From assembly GCF_024662015.1 (NCBI RefSeq), contig NZ_CP102480.1, forward strand, positions 4,458,501 to 4,522,500: a stretch of DNA of 64,000 nt. Reading direction: 5' to 3'. Every line of letters begins with the position of its first letter. Position 1 is the first letter of the stretch. This stretch comes from Nisaea acidiphila. GTDB taxonomy: Bacteria > Pseudomonadota > Alphaproteobacteria > Thalassobaculales > Thalassobaculaceae. A program made the translations under genes and the position numbers. The notes under the pieces were generated by a model, which did no database searches, was not told where the DNA came from, and was given only the letters and a program-made list of their open reading frames with translations. Below, piece by piece: positions 1 through 8,108 of the stretch.

Positions 1-1120
1 CATGGATGAAGCCGAACTTCTGTCCATCTGGTGTCAGTCGAGGAAGCGCCTCGTCGTGCAGCCAGATCGTCCGCCCATCCGGAGCGGTAAAGCGGTATTC
101 TATCGTGACCCGGGCGCCTTGATCGACGCGCCGTGTCCGATCGAGGAAGGCGGCGCGGTCGTCGGGGTGAATGCACTCGAAATAGTCGGAGGCGTTTTGG
201 GGCGGATTGGCAGGATCCCATCCTAGGAGCGTGAAGAGCTCATCCGACCAGAAAAGCACGTCCGATACCGGGTCCCAGGTCCAGTAGGCGACGTTGCCGA
301 TCCGCTGCGCCTCTCGGAGCCGCAGCGCCATCAGATCGGCTTCTTTCTTCGCCTCCACCAGGTCGCTGATGTCGACGCCGACAAAGCCGATTTGGGCGAG
401 GGATCCGGCATTGTCCCTGACCGCGAATTTCGTCCCGTAGATGGATCGCTCGCCTGGATTGGAGGTGGACGTCAGGACCTGGGTTGCCGTTCGTCCGGAC
501 GAAAGAATTCGTTGGTCATGTTTCTGTACGCGTTCGTACATTTCGGGTGGCCAGATCTCCTCGGATCGTTTCCCGATCAATTCGTCTGGCGACGTTTCCA
601 GCACATCGGCGAAGAAGCGATTGATTTTTCGCCATCTCCCATCGACCGACTTCAAACCGATCATGACCGGCGCGTAGTCGAAGATCGCTTCGAGTTCCAG
701 TCTCCGGTCTTCCAGTTCGTGCGCATTGGTCATGTGCGCTGTCATGTCGAAGATGAGAACGAGGGACGATGCCTCATCGAACTTGCCGACGGTGAAGGTG
801 AAGAAGCGCGGAGTGGGGGATGCCGATACCAGTTCGAGCTCGACCGAGGCCGGCTCCTGCCAGTCCGGCGCGCTTTCAATCGCCGAGAAAAGAGCGTCAG
901 CGCTCGGCGAGCCGGGGGGGCAGAACAATGGCTGGTCCTGTATTCTGCCTTTGCCTGACAGTGCATCTCGCTCTGACAGTAGCTCGGCTGCAAGGCTGTT
1001 CGCGGCGATGAGCGATCCGTCGCGCGCGCAGATCAGGGCAGGAACCGGGAGGTGCGAAACGAATTTCTGATGCGCTGAAATTCTTGATTGGAGCGAAATG
1101 TCCGGGGGGAGTGTGTTCAT
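1..1120 (-). CDS. Multi-PAS sensor protein, 3' end off the left edge
   Basis: The minus frame is open from an ATG at 1120 to the window edge (373 codons visible), so the C-terminus is missing. At least three PAS-type segments are visible: about residues 24-130 (VPALICARDGSLIAAN), 145-260 (FDYAPVMIGLKSVDGRW, ending in a PAC-like GFVGVDISDL) and 285-373 (YWTWDPVSDVLFWS, HPDDRAAF). Such proteins sense small ligands or redox state and usually end in a histidine kinase or GGDEF domain; which one follows cannot be seen. It lies 69 bp downstream of the LuxR-type response regulator on the same strand, so a sensor/regulator pair is likely. No membrane segment is visible in the sequenced part. Confidence 0.8.
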   Translation of the reverse strand, partial: MNTLPPDISLQSRISAHQKFVSHLPVPALICARDGSLIAANSLAAELLSERDALSGKGRIQDQPLFCPPGSPSADALFSAIESAPDWQEPASVELELVSASPTPRFFTFTVGKFDEASSLVLIFDMTAHMTNAHELEDRRLELEAIFDYAPVMIGLKSVDGRWRKINRFFADVLETSPDELIGKRSEEIWPPEMYERVQKHDQRILSSGRTATQVLTSTSNPGERSIYGTKFAVRDNAGSLAQIGFVGVDISDLVEAKKEADLMALRLREAQRIGNVAYWTWDPVSDVLFWSDELFTLLGWDPANPPQNASDYFECIHPDDRAAFLDRTRRVDQGARVTIEYRFTAPDGRTIWLHDEALPRLTPDGQKFGFIH

Positions 1121-1189
1121 TTGCCTTTATGTGCCCGCCCAGGTCGTGAGGTTCCGCACCGGCTGAGTGAGTGTCGGTAGCTGCCGGCG

Positions 1190-1843
1190 CTAAATGAGTG
1201 AGAGTTCGCGGGCAATCCGGGCCGCGTCGGTTCGGTTTTTTGCTCTCAGTGTGCGCAGGATATTGGACATGTGTTCTTTTACGGTCGGCTCTGAGATGCT
1301 CAGCTGGTTTGCAATTTCTTTGTTCAGGAATCCGACCGCTGCAAGACGAAGCACTTCAGTTTGTCGCGGCGAAATCATTCCTTGAATTCTCTCCGGGCCA
1401 GACTGCCGGCGGGAATCGGATGGTAGCCGGATGTCGCACTCCAGAGCGGCGAAGTCTCTCGGAAAGTGCGCCCCGTCCCGTTCGATCGAATGGAGACACT
1501 CGACCACGGCCCGCGCTCCGAAGCTCTTCGGAATATACCCGTCGACGCCGAGCGTACGCGCCGCCTGCAGGTCCGAATTGGTCATTTCACCGGAGAAGAT
1601 AACGACACTGGAATTCGGAAAAATCTCTATCGTGCGTCGTGTTCCCTCTAACCCGCTGCATCCCGGCATGCGCCAGTCGACAAGCAGGGCCTCCGGTTCA
1701 CCATGCAGGTCCCGGGCACGCCACATATCTTCGAAATTCGCCGCTTGGTAGATTGTGAGACAGGGATTGGATGCTTCAAGGTAATCCGCGAGCGTTTCCC
1801 TGACCACGGTATGATCGTCTGCAATCAAGAGTGATTTAAACAT
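1190..1843 (-). CDS. LuxR/NarL-family response regulator
   Basis: A 217-residue two-domain regulator. The receiver domain (1-120) has the acidic pair D9-D10, phosphoacceptor D56 (LLVDWRMPG) and K106 (YIPKS). The C-terminal LuxR helix-turn-helix (about 152-217) reads SPRQTEVLRLAAVG then NKEIANQLSISEPTVKEHM. Phosphorylation at D56 would control dimerisation and DNA binding. The neighbouring PAS sensor gene follows on the same strand and is the obvious partner, though its kinase domain is outside the window. Length and domain order are normal for the family. Confidence 0.93.
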   Translation of the reverse strand: MFKSLLIADDHTVVRETLADYLEASNPCLTIYQAANFEDMWRARDLHGEPEALLVDWRMPGCSGLEGTRRTIEIFPNSSVVIFSGEMTNSDLQAARTLGVDGYIPKSFGARAVVECLHSIERDGAHFPRDFAALECDIRLPSDSRRQSGPERIQGMISPRQTEVLRLAAVGFLNKEIANQLSISEPTVKEHMSNILRTLRAKNRTDAARIARELSLI

Positions 1844-2107
1844 CTACGCATACGGACATATGTTTGCCAGCCTCTTTAGACGTCGAAATTACTCGGGAAC
1901 GAAAGTGATCGAGCGGAACTCAGAACTGTCAGGGCCTGAATTTTTATTTTATGCAAAAACAGAAAAGCCATCAACGCATTGGGTGGGACGCCGGCAACGG
2001 AGACGCGAACCGATCTCCGGCACTCAATTAAGCCATGAGGAAATCATTGGTATGTGTGATTTTTCGGGAAATGGGCTTTCGTTCTGAATTCAGGGGGATA
2101 TTGGCGC

Positions 2108-2121
2108 GGTATTATAATACC
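2108..2121. promoter_or_regulatory. 14-bp perfect palindrome upstream of rplM
   Basis: GGTATTATAATACC is a perfect palindrome in an AT-rich stretch, about 40 bp upstream of the proposed rplM -35 box. The whole gap from 1844 to 2261 between the divergent response regulator and rplM holds no convincing gene. The palindrome could be an operator for either side; no regulator is identifiable from sequence. Confidence 0.35.
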
Positions 2122-2160
2122 GTAATTATAAAGCTATTGAAATCACACGGTTTATAGCGC

Positions 2161-2188
2161 TTGACTTAAACTCAACGATGTCTATTTT
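2161..2188 (+). promoter_or_regulatory. Candidate sigma70-type promoter for rplM-rpsI
   Basis: TTGACT at 2161-2166 and TATTTT at 2183-2188 are separated by 16 bp. This puts the transcript start near 2195 and leaves a leader of about 65 nt before the rplM ATG at 2262. Position ahead of a ribosomal protein operon supports the call. Confidence 0.5.
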
Positions 2189-2261
2189 ACGCCAGCTCGC
2201 CGCCGGGGCCTTGGTTTCGTGCGGCACTTGGATTTCGCAGCATCACTGGATGGTAAGAGAG

Positions 2262-2720
2262 ATGCGTACCTACTCGGCAAAACCGAGCGAGATCGAGAAG
2301 AAGTGGTGGATCGTCGACGCCGAGGGCGTCGTGCTCGGCCGACTCGCAACCGTTCTCGCCAATTATCTGCGCGGCAAGCACAAGCCGACCTTCACCCCGA
2401 ACATGGATTGCGGCGATAACATCGTCGTCATCAATGCCGACAAGGTGAAGCTGACCGGCAACAAGCTGACCGACAAGACCTTCTACTGGCACACCGGCTA
2501 TCCGGGCGGCATCAAGTCCCGCACCATGGACAAGATCCTGGGCGGCAAGCATCCGGAGCGGGTCATCGAGAAGGCCGTGCAGCGCATGATCAACCGTGGC
2601 CCGCTCGGCCGCAAGCAGATGGGCAACCTGCGCATCTATGCCGGCACCGAGCATCCGCATGAGGCGCAGCAGCCCGAAGTGCTGGATGTCGCCGCGATGA
2701 ACCCGAAGAACAAGAGGTAA
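2262..2720 (+). CDS. rplM: 50S ribosomal protein L13
   Basis: L13 binds 23S rRNA early in large-subunit assembly. The 152-residue product starts [16 protein letters not shown] and carries the family signatures [16 protein letters not shown] and [16 protein letters not shown]. The open frame extends upstream to 2178, but the ATG at 2262 is preceded by a purine-rich AAGAGAG site and gives the conserved N-terminus, so the longer form is rejected. rpsI follows 3 bp after the stop, the usual L13-S9 operon arrangement. Protein level may be autoregulated through the short leader, as known for this operon in other bacteria; that is not shown here. Confidence 0.97.
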   Translation: MRTYSAKPSEIEKKWWIVDAEGVVLGRLATVLANYLRGKHKPTFTPNMDCGDNIVVINADKVKLTGNKLTDKTFYWHTGYPGGIKSRTMDKILGGKHPERVIEKAVQRMINRGPLGRKQMGNLRIYAGTEHPHEAQQPEVLDVAAMNPKNKR

Positions 2721-2723
2721 CCC

Positions 2724-3218
2724 ATGTCCGTTGAGACCGAAGCGACCAACGAAGGCGCTGGCATGGAAGCGCTCGAGGCCCTGAAAGAGGGTGCGGAAGC
2801 CGCTGCGCCGGCGGAGCCGAAGCTGGACCAGTTCGGCCGCGCCTACGCCACCGGCAAGCGCAAGAACGCCATCGCCCGTGTCTGGATCAAGCCGGGCAGC
2901 GGCAAGATCACCGTGAACGGCCGTGATGACAGTGTCTATTTCGCTCGTCCGGTGCTGCGCATGATGATCAATCAGCCGTTCGGCATCACCGACCGGAAGG
3001 ATCAGTTCGACGTCTACGCGACCGTCACCGGCGGTGGCCTTTCCGGCCAGGCCGGAGCGGTGCGTCACGGTATTTCCAAGGCGCTGACCTACTTCGAACC
3101 GGGCCTGCGTCCGGCCTTGAAGAAGGAAGGCTTCCTGACCCGTGATCCGCGTGTGGTCGAGCGTAAGAAATACGGTAAGGCCAAGGCGCGCCGGAGCTTC
3201 CAGTTCTCCAAGCGTTAA
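2724..3218 (+). CDS. rpsI: 30S ribosomal protein S9
   Basis: S9 is a small-subunit head protein whose basic tail reaches toward the P-site tRNA. The conserved core begins near residue 40 ([14 protein letters not shown]) and includes [15 protein letters not shown]; the C-terminus is the expected [11 protein letters not shown]. The first 35 or so residues are an acidic, Ala/Glu-rich extension, common in alphaproteobacterial S9 and absent from E. coli S9. It is cotranscribed with rplM (3-bp gap) and followed by a strong hairpin at 3249-3281. Confidence 0.97.
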   Translation: MSVETEATNEGAGMEALEALKEGAEAAAPAEPKLDQFGRAYATGKRKNAIARVWIKPGSGKITVNGRDDSVYFARPVLRMMINQPFGITDRKDQFDVYATVTGGGLSGQAGAVRHGISKALTYFEPGLRPALKKEGFLTRDPRVVERKKYGKAKARRSFQFSKR

Positions 3219-3248
3219 TCGAAGATACGTAAGTAAAATCAATAAATT

Positions 3249-3281
3249 AAGCGGTGTCTCCTGTAAATGGAGGCACCGCTT
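3249..3281 (+). terminator. Intrinsic terminator after rpsI
   Basis: A 13-bp stem with one G-U pair (AAGCGGTGTCTCC / GGAGGCACCGCTT) encloses a 7-nt loop, starting 30 bp after the rpsI stop. It is followed by only a short T-rich tail (TTCGTATGT). Confidence 0.75.
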
Positions 3282-3379
3282 TCGTATGTCAAAAGTCTCG
3301 GCCAGTGATCTTGCGAGTTTGGACATCAATAAATAATGTCACTGTTTTCGGTAGACAAATCGAAGCGTAAGACTACGTG

Positions 3380-4279
3380 CTATGTCGCAAACTTGCCGGG
3401 CTGTCTCTGAATTGCCGCGTCCAGAAAGTCGATGAACCGTCTTACCTTTGCTGGCACAAATCCCGCAGAGTGATACAGAACGTGTATCGGATAAGCGTCC
3501 AATTGGTAATCAGTCAATATGGCCTTGAGGCGCCCATCGGAAATCCCGTCTTTGAATGCCCACAGCGGGCCAACGTGAAGGCCGCAACCATTCTCGACTA
3601 GAGAGCGCACCGCGGAGACACTGTTAACAGTAAACCGCCCCGAGACATCAACCTCCTCTCGTCCGCAGGGGCCTTCAAACGTTACTGGTGCGTCTGCTTG
3701 CCGTCTCGCATAGAAGACAAACTCGTGATTGCGCAAATCGGCCGGGCGCGCGGGTATGCCTCGGTCTTCAAAGTATGATGTTGCGCCAACAAGAACGCGG
3801 GGTACCTCGCCAAGCCTGCGGCAAATCAGGCTTGAGTCGGGTAGTTTGCCAATTCGGACTGCGACGTCGATGCTTTGTTGAGCGATTTGTTCAAACTCAC
3901 TTCCGAGCAGCATCTCAACGTCGAGGGCAGGGAATACACTAATCAGATCATGCAACACAGGAGCGATGAACAACGAGCCAAAATCCAGAGGTGCTGCGAC
4001 CCGCAACAAACCGCTTGGCAATTCCATTTGGCCCGAAACTTTAGCTTCGAGCGCGAGCTGCTCGTCGGCCAGCCGCCGCATCCCATCATAATACTGTAGC
4101 CCGGCCTCTGTTGGCACCGAACGACGGGTGGAACGCGTCAGAAGTTTGACCCCCAAGCGACTTTCAAGGCTGGCGAGGCGTCGGCTGATCGCAGACGGAT
4201 CGGTCCCCAGCTGTTCCGCTGCCGCGCGGAGACTGCCAGCTTCAACGACGCGAAGAAATGTGGTCTCGGATTGATCCAT
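3380..4279 (-). CDS. LysR-family transcriptional regulator
   Basis: A 299-residue LysR regulator with the N-terminal winged helix at about residues 5-62 (LRAAAEQLGTDPSAISRRLASLE, GVKLLTRSTR) and a periplasmic-binding-protein-like effector domain from about residue 90 (LRVAAPLDFG). It is divergent from the SDR gene at 4389, the classic arrangement in which the regulator controls the adjacent operon. The gene sits in a stretch less GC-rich than the flanking core genes. The effector cannot be inferred from sequence. Confidence 0.93.
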   Translation of the reverse strand: MDQSETTFLRVVEAGSLRAAAEQLGTDPSAISRRLASLESRLGVKLLTRSTRRSVPTEAGLQYYDGMRRLADEQLALEAKVSGQMELPSGLLRVAAPLDFGSLFIAPVLHDLISVFPALDVEMLLGSEFEQIAQQSIDVAVRIGKLPDSSLICRRLGEVPRVLVGATSYFEDRGIPARPADLRNHEFVFYARRQADAPVTFEGPCGREEVDVSGRFTVNSVSAVRSLVENGCGLHVGPLWAFKDGISDGRLKAILTDYQLDAYPIHVLYHSAGFVPAKVRRFIDFLDAAIQRQPGKFAT

Positions 4280-4325
4280 ATATAACGTGTGTTTTTCACA
4301 ATAATGAGATGTAAATCTTATATCT

Positions 4326-4344
4326 ACATGATTTCAAGTCATGT
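4326..4344. promoter_or_regulatory. Inverted repeat in LysR/SDR intergenic region
   Basis: ACATGA and TCATGT arms, 6 bp each, are separated by 7 bp within the 109-bp divergent intergenic region. The spacing fits a LysR-type operator. It is the only clear dyad between the two genes. Confidence 0.4.
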
Positions 4345-4388
4345 GAATAGCTTCTGGTCGTCTGTTAACTCATTCGAAGGAGCACACA

Positions 4389-5156
4389 ATGTCTGAGACG
4401 AACAACAAGGACTTGAGCGGGAAGGTCGCCCTCATTACCGGCGCGGCGCGCAATATGGGCAGGGCGTTTGCCGTTGCCCTCGCAAGCCGTGGTGCCAGCA
4501 TCGTTGTGCACTATCATTCCGACGCATCCGTGACTGATGCCGAGGAGACGGCTCGGTTAGTCAAGGACGCAGGGGGGCAAACCTTGTTGGTGCAGGGCGA
4601 TCTTGCTGTTCCGGCAAATGCCGAGAGTATTTTTGCGAATGCCAAAAGCGCGTTCGGGCGGATCGATATCGTGATCAACAATGCCGGTTTGGTTATCAAG
4701 AAACCGATCATGGAATGCAGCGAGGAGGACTTCGACCGCAGTTTCGGAATCAATGCAAAAGCGGCGTTCTTCGTCATGCAACAAGCCGCCCGTTGTATTG
4801 AAGACGGTGGACGAGTCATCAGCATGGGGACGTCGCTACTTGGCGCATTCACGCCTATGTACGGCGTCTACGCGGGATCGAAAGCCCCACTTGAGGATTT
4901 CTCACGCGCGCTCGCAAAGGAAATCGGTGGCCGCGGTGTCACGGTCAACACGGTCGCACCCGGCCCCATCGACACACCGTTTTTTCATGGTGAGGAGAAT
5001 GAACAGTCAGTTGCATACCTGAAGGCGGCAAGTGTGACCGGACGCCTTGGTGAGATCGAAGACATCGTGCCGACGATCAATTTCCTCACCGCCGCTGAAA
5101 GCCAATGGATCACGGGTCAAACGATATTTGTGAACGGCGGTTTTGTTACAAGGTAG
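4389..5156 (+). CDS. Short-chain dehydrogenase/reductase (SDR)
   Basis: A classical 255-residue SDR that would oxidise or reduce a carbonyl/alcohol with NAD(P)(H). The cofactor motif TGAARNMG is at about 18-25, NNAG at about 97-100, the catalytic Ser in SMGTS and the catalytic YAGSK near residue 160; the C-terminus GQTIFVNGG is typical of the FabG-like group. An RBS (GAAGGAG) lies upstream of the ATG. It is probably cotranscribed with the small membrane protein at 5234 and controlled by the divergent LysR. Substrate is unknown; FabG-type fatty acid synthesis is unlikely because no fab gene is nearby. Confidence 0.92.
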   Translation: MSETNNKDLSGKVALITGAARNMGRAFAVALASRGASIVVHYHSDASVTDAEETARLVKDAGGQTLLVQGDLAVPANAESIFANAKSAFGRIDIVINNAGLVIKKPIMECSEEDFDRSFGINAKAAFFVMQQAARCIEDGGRVISMGTSLLGAFTPMYGVYAGSKAPLEDFSRALAKEIGGRGVTVNTVAPGPIDTPFFHGEENEQSVAYLKAASVTGRLGEIEDIVPTINFLTAAESQWITGQTIFVNGGFVTR

Positions 5157-5233
5157 GTCATAGATCGGATGCCGCGGGGCTCAAGATATCGGGGCATCCG
5201 ATTCTCCCCACAGAAAAGCAAAGGTGAGAAAAC

Positions 5234-5506
5234 ATGCACTCTATAATGGTTGTTAGTTGCGGTCTGCTTTTACTCTTGGCGTTCCTCGGCATTGGAAAAC
5301 TCCTCGGATCGCGCGACCGCACCTCTCAAGCCTTTGCCTCCAAGGCGTTTATTCCGGTGTGGTTGGTAGCATCATTGGTCAATATGTGGGTCGGTGTGAC
5401 ACAAGCCGGTTTCACAGTGATTCAGGAACTTCCATTTCTCGCGATCGTATTCGGTGTTCCAGCGGCCGCTGCCACGTTTGCTATTCGCTATCTCTCGCGG
5501 AACTGA
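5234..5506 (+). CDS. Small membrane protein, unknown function
   Basis: A 90-residue protein with three likely hydrophobic segments: MVVSCGLLLLLAFLGIG (about 5-21), IPVWLVASLVNMWVGV (about 40-55) and LPFLAIVFGVPAAAATFAI (about 66-84). The ATG follows a GGTGAG site 78 bp after the SDR stop, so it is probably the second gene of the LysR-controlled unit. No catalytic motif is visible. I recognise the general type (small inner-membrane proteins beside LysR/SDR pairs) but cannot assign a role. Confidence 0.65.
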   Translation: MHSIMVVSCGLLLLLAFLGIGKLLGSRDRTSQAFASKAFIPVWLVASLVNMWVGVTQAGFTVIQELPFLAIVFGVPAAAATFAIRYLSRN

Positions 5507-5928
5507 GGGTCGAGCGCACGGTCAACGACACCTTGATCGAGGATCGACTTGCCATCTTGCTCGACCGGTTGCTAGCGGGCGTACTTGTTGATTGGGATAT
5601 CGCGACACTCTAACCGAACTGATTGAACGCCTCTCAGTGTTCTGGATGAGCTTCTATCTCGTGTTTGTTGGTTCACCTACCCTGCATCCGGTCTAGTTCG
5701 TTGGCGCTAATTCGTGGTGCTCGGACGGAGGTGTCGCCGTCGACAATTTTCTGCGCGGGGTGACGATACACACTTGGTCAAGGATCGCCTCGAAATAGGT
5801 AGGAGAATCTGTGGGAAACTAACTTTGGGCCGATGAGAACTCCTCTTTCTCGGCAACATAGTAGCAGCCAATACATGGCTGATTGGCATCGAGGCGCCAG
5901 AAGCTGCCCTGGTTGTATCCGGCGTTTT
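5507..5928. other. Non-coding / degenerate accessory stretch
   Basis: No convincing gene is visible on either strand. Base composition is less GC-rich than the core genes around it, and the short open frames have no recognisable motif. It looks like decayed accessory DNA continuing into the relic at 5929-6237. Confidence 0.5.
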
Positions 5929-6237
5929 CTACGATCTCGCTGCATGCTGCTTGGTGAAGAGCAGTACTGCCGGTGCTTGAGTCATGTGCCAGGTCCAGAA
6001 ACTCCATGATACGGCGCAGGTCACCCGCGTCCTTGGTTGGGGGCGGGTTGGTGGTTTCGTCTGCTTTGTATTTTGCTTGTAAAGGTCAAGAAGTTGCTTC
6101 TGTTTCGCGGGTTGACGGAAAAGAGCTTTCTTGATGACAGCGCTGCAGAAGGCCACTCGGAACCCGATGAAGTCATTGCTATCTGGGTTAGATTGTCGCG
6201 CATAAGTAAACAAAGCGTCGGGTGAACCGACATACAC
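5929..6237 (-). pseudogene. C-terminal relic of a formylglycine-generating-enzyme (SUMF1) domain
   Basis: The minus frame from 6240 down reads VGSPDALFTYARQ, then NPDSNDFIGFRVAF. This matches the C-terminal signature of FGE-sulfatase/SUMF1 proteins (S-x-x-A...R...N-x-x-GFRVA). Only about 40 residues of family-like sequence exist; the catalytic Cys region that should lie upstream is absent because the aroE-like gene begins at 6271 on the other strand. Below 6130 the frame runs into low-complexity sequence. I read it as a truncated relic left by a rearrangement. A chance match cannot be excluded on 40 residues. Confidence 0.5.
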
Positions 6238-6270
6238 CGGTCGGTGCCACGCATGACGGGGAGAGGGCGA

Positions 6271-7137
6271 ATGTCGAAGCTACGTACGGCACTGGTCGTC
6301 GGATTGATCGGCGAGGGGATCGGAGCGTCCCGGACGCCGGCCATGCACGAGGCGGAAGGTGCGGCGCAGGGACTCGACTACGAGTATAAGCTGATCGACA
6401 CCGCCGGAATGGTAGATGTCGACCTCGGAGTATTGCTCCTGGAGCTGAACGACGAGGGTTTCCGAGGCATCAACGTCACGCATCCGTTCAAGCAAAAGGT
6501 CCTCGCACATGTCGCCGAGCGCGCCGACGAGGTTGCGCTTGTCGGGGCGAGCAACACGGTCCTGTTTACCGAACGCGGTCCCCGGGCGCACAACACGGAC
6601 TATCTCGGCTTCCTGCATGCGTTCCGCCATGAGCTTGCCACAGCCCCGAGAAAGCGTGTCCTGCTGCTCGGGGCCGGAGGGGCCGGGCGTGCGGTCGGTC
6701 TTGCGCTCGCCGAAGCGGGCGTGGGCACGCTATTTATTCGCGACAACAACGTGGACGCCGCGGAGCGGCTGGCCGCCGACATCCGGGAGAACTTTCCGTG
6801 GACCGTCGCTGAGCCTGTCGATGCCGCCGGGCTCGCGGGATTGGTACCCGACGGTATCGTGAACGCGACCCCGGTCGGGATGGTGAGCCATCCCGGGATG
6901 CCTGTCGCGCGCGACCTTCTCGAGCCGCGGCCATGGGTGGCGGACATCGTCTATTTTCCGCTTGAGACGGAGCTGCTTCGCACGGCGCGGGAACGCGGCT
7001 GCGCGACCATGTCGGGACGCGGCATGGCGGTGATGCAGGCGGCCAAGGCCTTCGAGATCTTCAGCGGCAAGCAAGCCGACGCGGGCCGCATGGCAGAGAC
7101 CTTCGACAGTTTCGATGCCAAGGGAGATCGCCGGTGA
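6271..7137 (+). CDS. aroE: Shikimate dehydrogenase family protein
   Basis: NADP-dependent reduction of 3-dehydroshikimate to shikimate, or a quinate/shikimate catabolic variant. Visible motifs: substrate-binding SRTPAMHE (near residue 21), NVTHPFKQ with the catalytic Lys, NTDYLGF with the catalytic Asp, and the dinucleotide motif GAGGAGRAV. Length (288 aa) is normal. ATG 6271 is chosen over 6244 because GGGAGAGGGCGA sits directly upstream. The gene overlaps the next one by 4 bp (GTGA). The pairing with an epimerase rather than housekeeping neighbours raises the chance that this is a catabolic paralogue and not the biosynthetic aroE. Confidence 0.85.
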   Translation: MSKLRTALVVGLIGEGIGASRTPAMHEAEGAAQGLDYEYKLIDTAGMVDVDLGVLLLELNDEGFRGINVTHPFKQKVLAHVAERADEVALVGASNTVLFTERGPRAHNTDYLGFLHAFRHELATAPRKRVLLLGAGGAGRAVGLALAEAGVGTLFIRDNNVDAAERLAADIRENFPWTVAEPVDAAGLAGLVPDGIVNATPVGMVSHPGMPVARDLLEPRPWVADIVYFPLETELLRTARERGCATMSGRGMAVMQAAKAFEIFSGKQADAGRMAETFDSFDAKGDRR

Positions 7138-8039
7138 ATATTTTCCTGACCGGGGCCAGCGGATTTATCGGAGGGTCCGTCGCCTCCCACCTGATCGGTG
7201 CTGGCCACAAGGTGCGCGGTCTGGTGCGGACGCGGGAGCGCGCCGAGGCCGTGACACGTTTCGGTATCGAGCCGGTGCTCGGTAGCCTAGAAGACGCTAC
7301 CTTGCTCGCCGCCGAGACAAAGCAGGCGGATGCGGTGATCAATGCCGCAAGCGCGGATCACCGCGCCGCCGCCGAGACGATGCTCGACGCCATGGCCGGC
7401 AGCGGGAGGCTGTTCCTGCATACCAGCGGTTCGAGTATCGTCGGCCGGAGGGACGAGGGGCGCTACTCGGACGCGATCTTCGACGAGGATACTCCGATCG
7501 ATCCGTCGCCCGCCCGCGCCGCCCGCGTCGCGCTCAACCGCGATATCCTCGCTGCGGCGTCACGGGAGATTCGTGCCGTGATCATCGCCCCCAGCCTGAT
7601 CTACGGTCGTGGTCTCGGCGTCAATCCCGACAGCATGCAGGTCCCCTGGCTGATCGAGGTCGCGCGGCGGACAGGCGCCGCGCGGCATATCGGGCCGGGC
7701 GAGAATGTCTGGTCGAACGTGCATATCGACGATCTGGTGACGCTGTATGGATTGGTGCTCGAGCGCGCGCCGGCGGGCGCGTTCTATTACGCCGAGAACG
7801 GGGAGAATTCGATGCGGGAGGTCTGCGAGGCGATCGGCCGCATGCTCGGACAAAGCGGCGGGCCCGAGGAAATGAGCATCGAAGAAGCGGCCGGCCACTG
7901 GGGCGAGGGGCCGGCGAACGACACGATGGCCTCGAACAGCCGCGTGCGGGCGCGTCGGGCCCGTGCGGAACTCGGATGGGCGCCTTCGGCCCGCGGACTG
8001 ATCGAGGAAATCGAACGCGGCTGCTACGCCGGCAGGTGA
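7134..8039 (+). CDS. NAD-dependent epimerase/dehydratase (extended SDR)
   Basis: A 301-residue extended SDR. The Rossmann motif GASGFIGG (about residues 7-14) opens the protein; the adenine-proximal Ser region is HTSGSSIVG, and GPGENVWSNVHIDDLVTLY is the typical NmrA/epimerase C-terminal motif. The YxxxK active-site pair is not obvious (R-A-A-R-V-A-L-N-R occupies that region), which suggests an atypical subfamily. The start is a GTG overlapping the aroE stop, so the two are translationally coupled. Substrate unknown; likely a sugar or cyclitol derivative. Confidence 0.82.
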   Translation: MNIFLTGASGFIGGSVASHLIGAGHKVRGLVRTRERAEAVTRFGIEPVLGSLEDATLLAAETKQADAVINAASADHRAAAETMLDAMAGSGRLFLHTSGSSIVGRRDEGRYSDAIFDEDTPIDPSPARAARVALNRDILAAASREIRAVIIAPSLIYGRGLGVNPDSMQVPWLIEVARRTGAARHIGPGENVWSNVHIDDLVTLYGLVLERAPAGAFYYAENGENSMREVCEAIGRMLGQSGGPEEMSIEEAAGHWGEGPANDTMASNSRVRARRARAELGWAPSARGLIEEIERGCYAGR

Positions 8040-8108
8040 TCCGCCTGTCAGATAAGGCAATGCTTGGCGAAGTCGGCCGCCGCGCGGGGGAAGTGACGGC
8101 GAATACGA

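Noticed and set aside
1860-2087. A 75-codon frame between the response regulator and rplM
   Set aside because: No RBS, no motif, and it overlaps the presumed promoter region.
2187-3329. A 380-codon minus-strand frame
   Set aside because: Antisense to rplM and rpsI.
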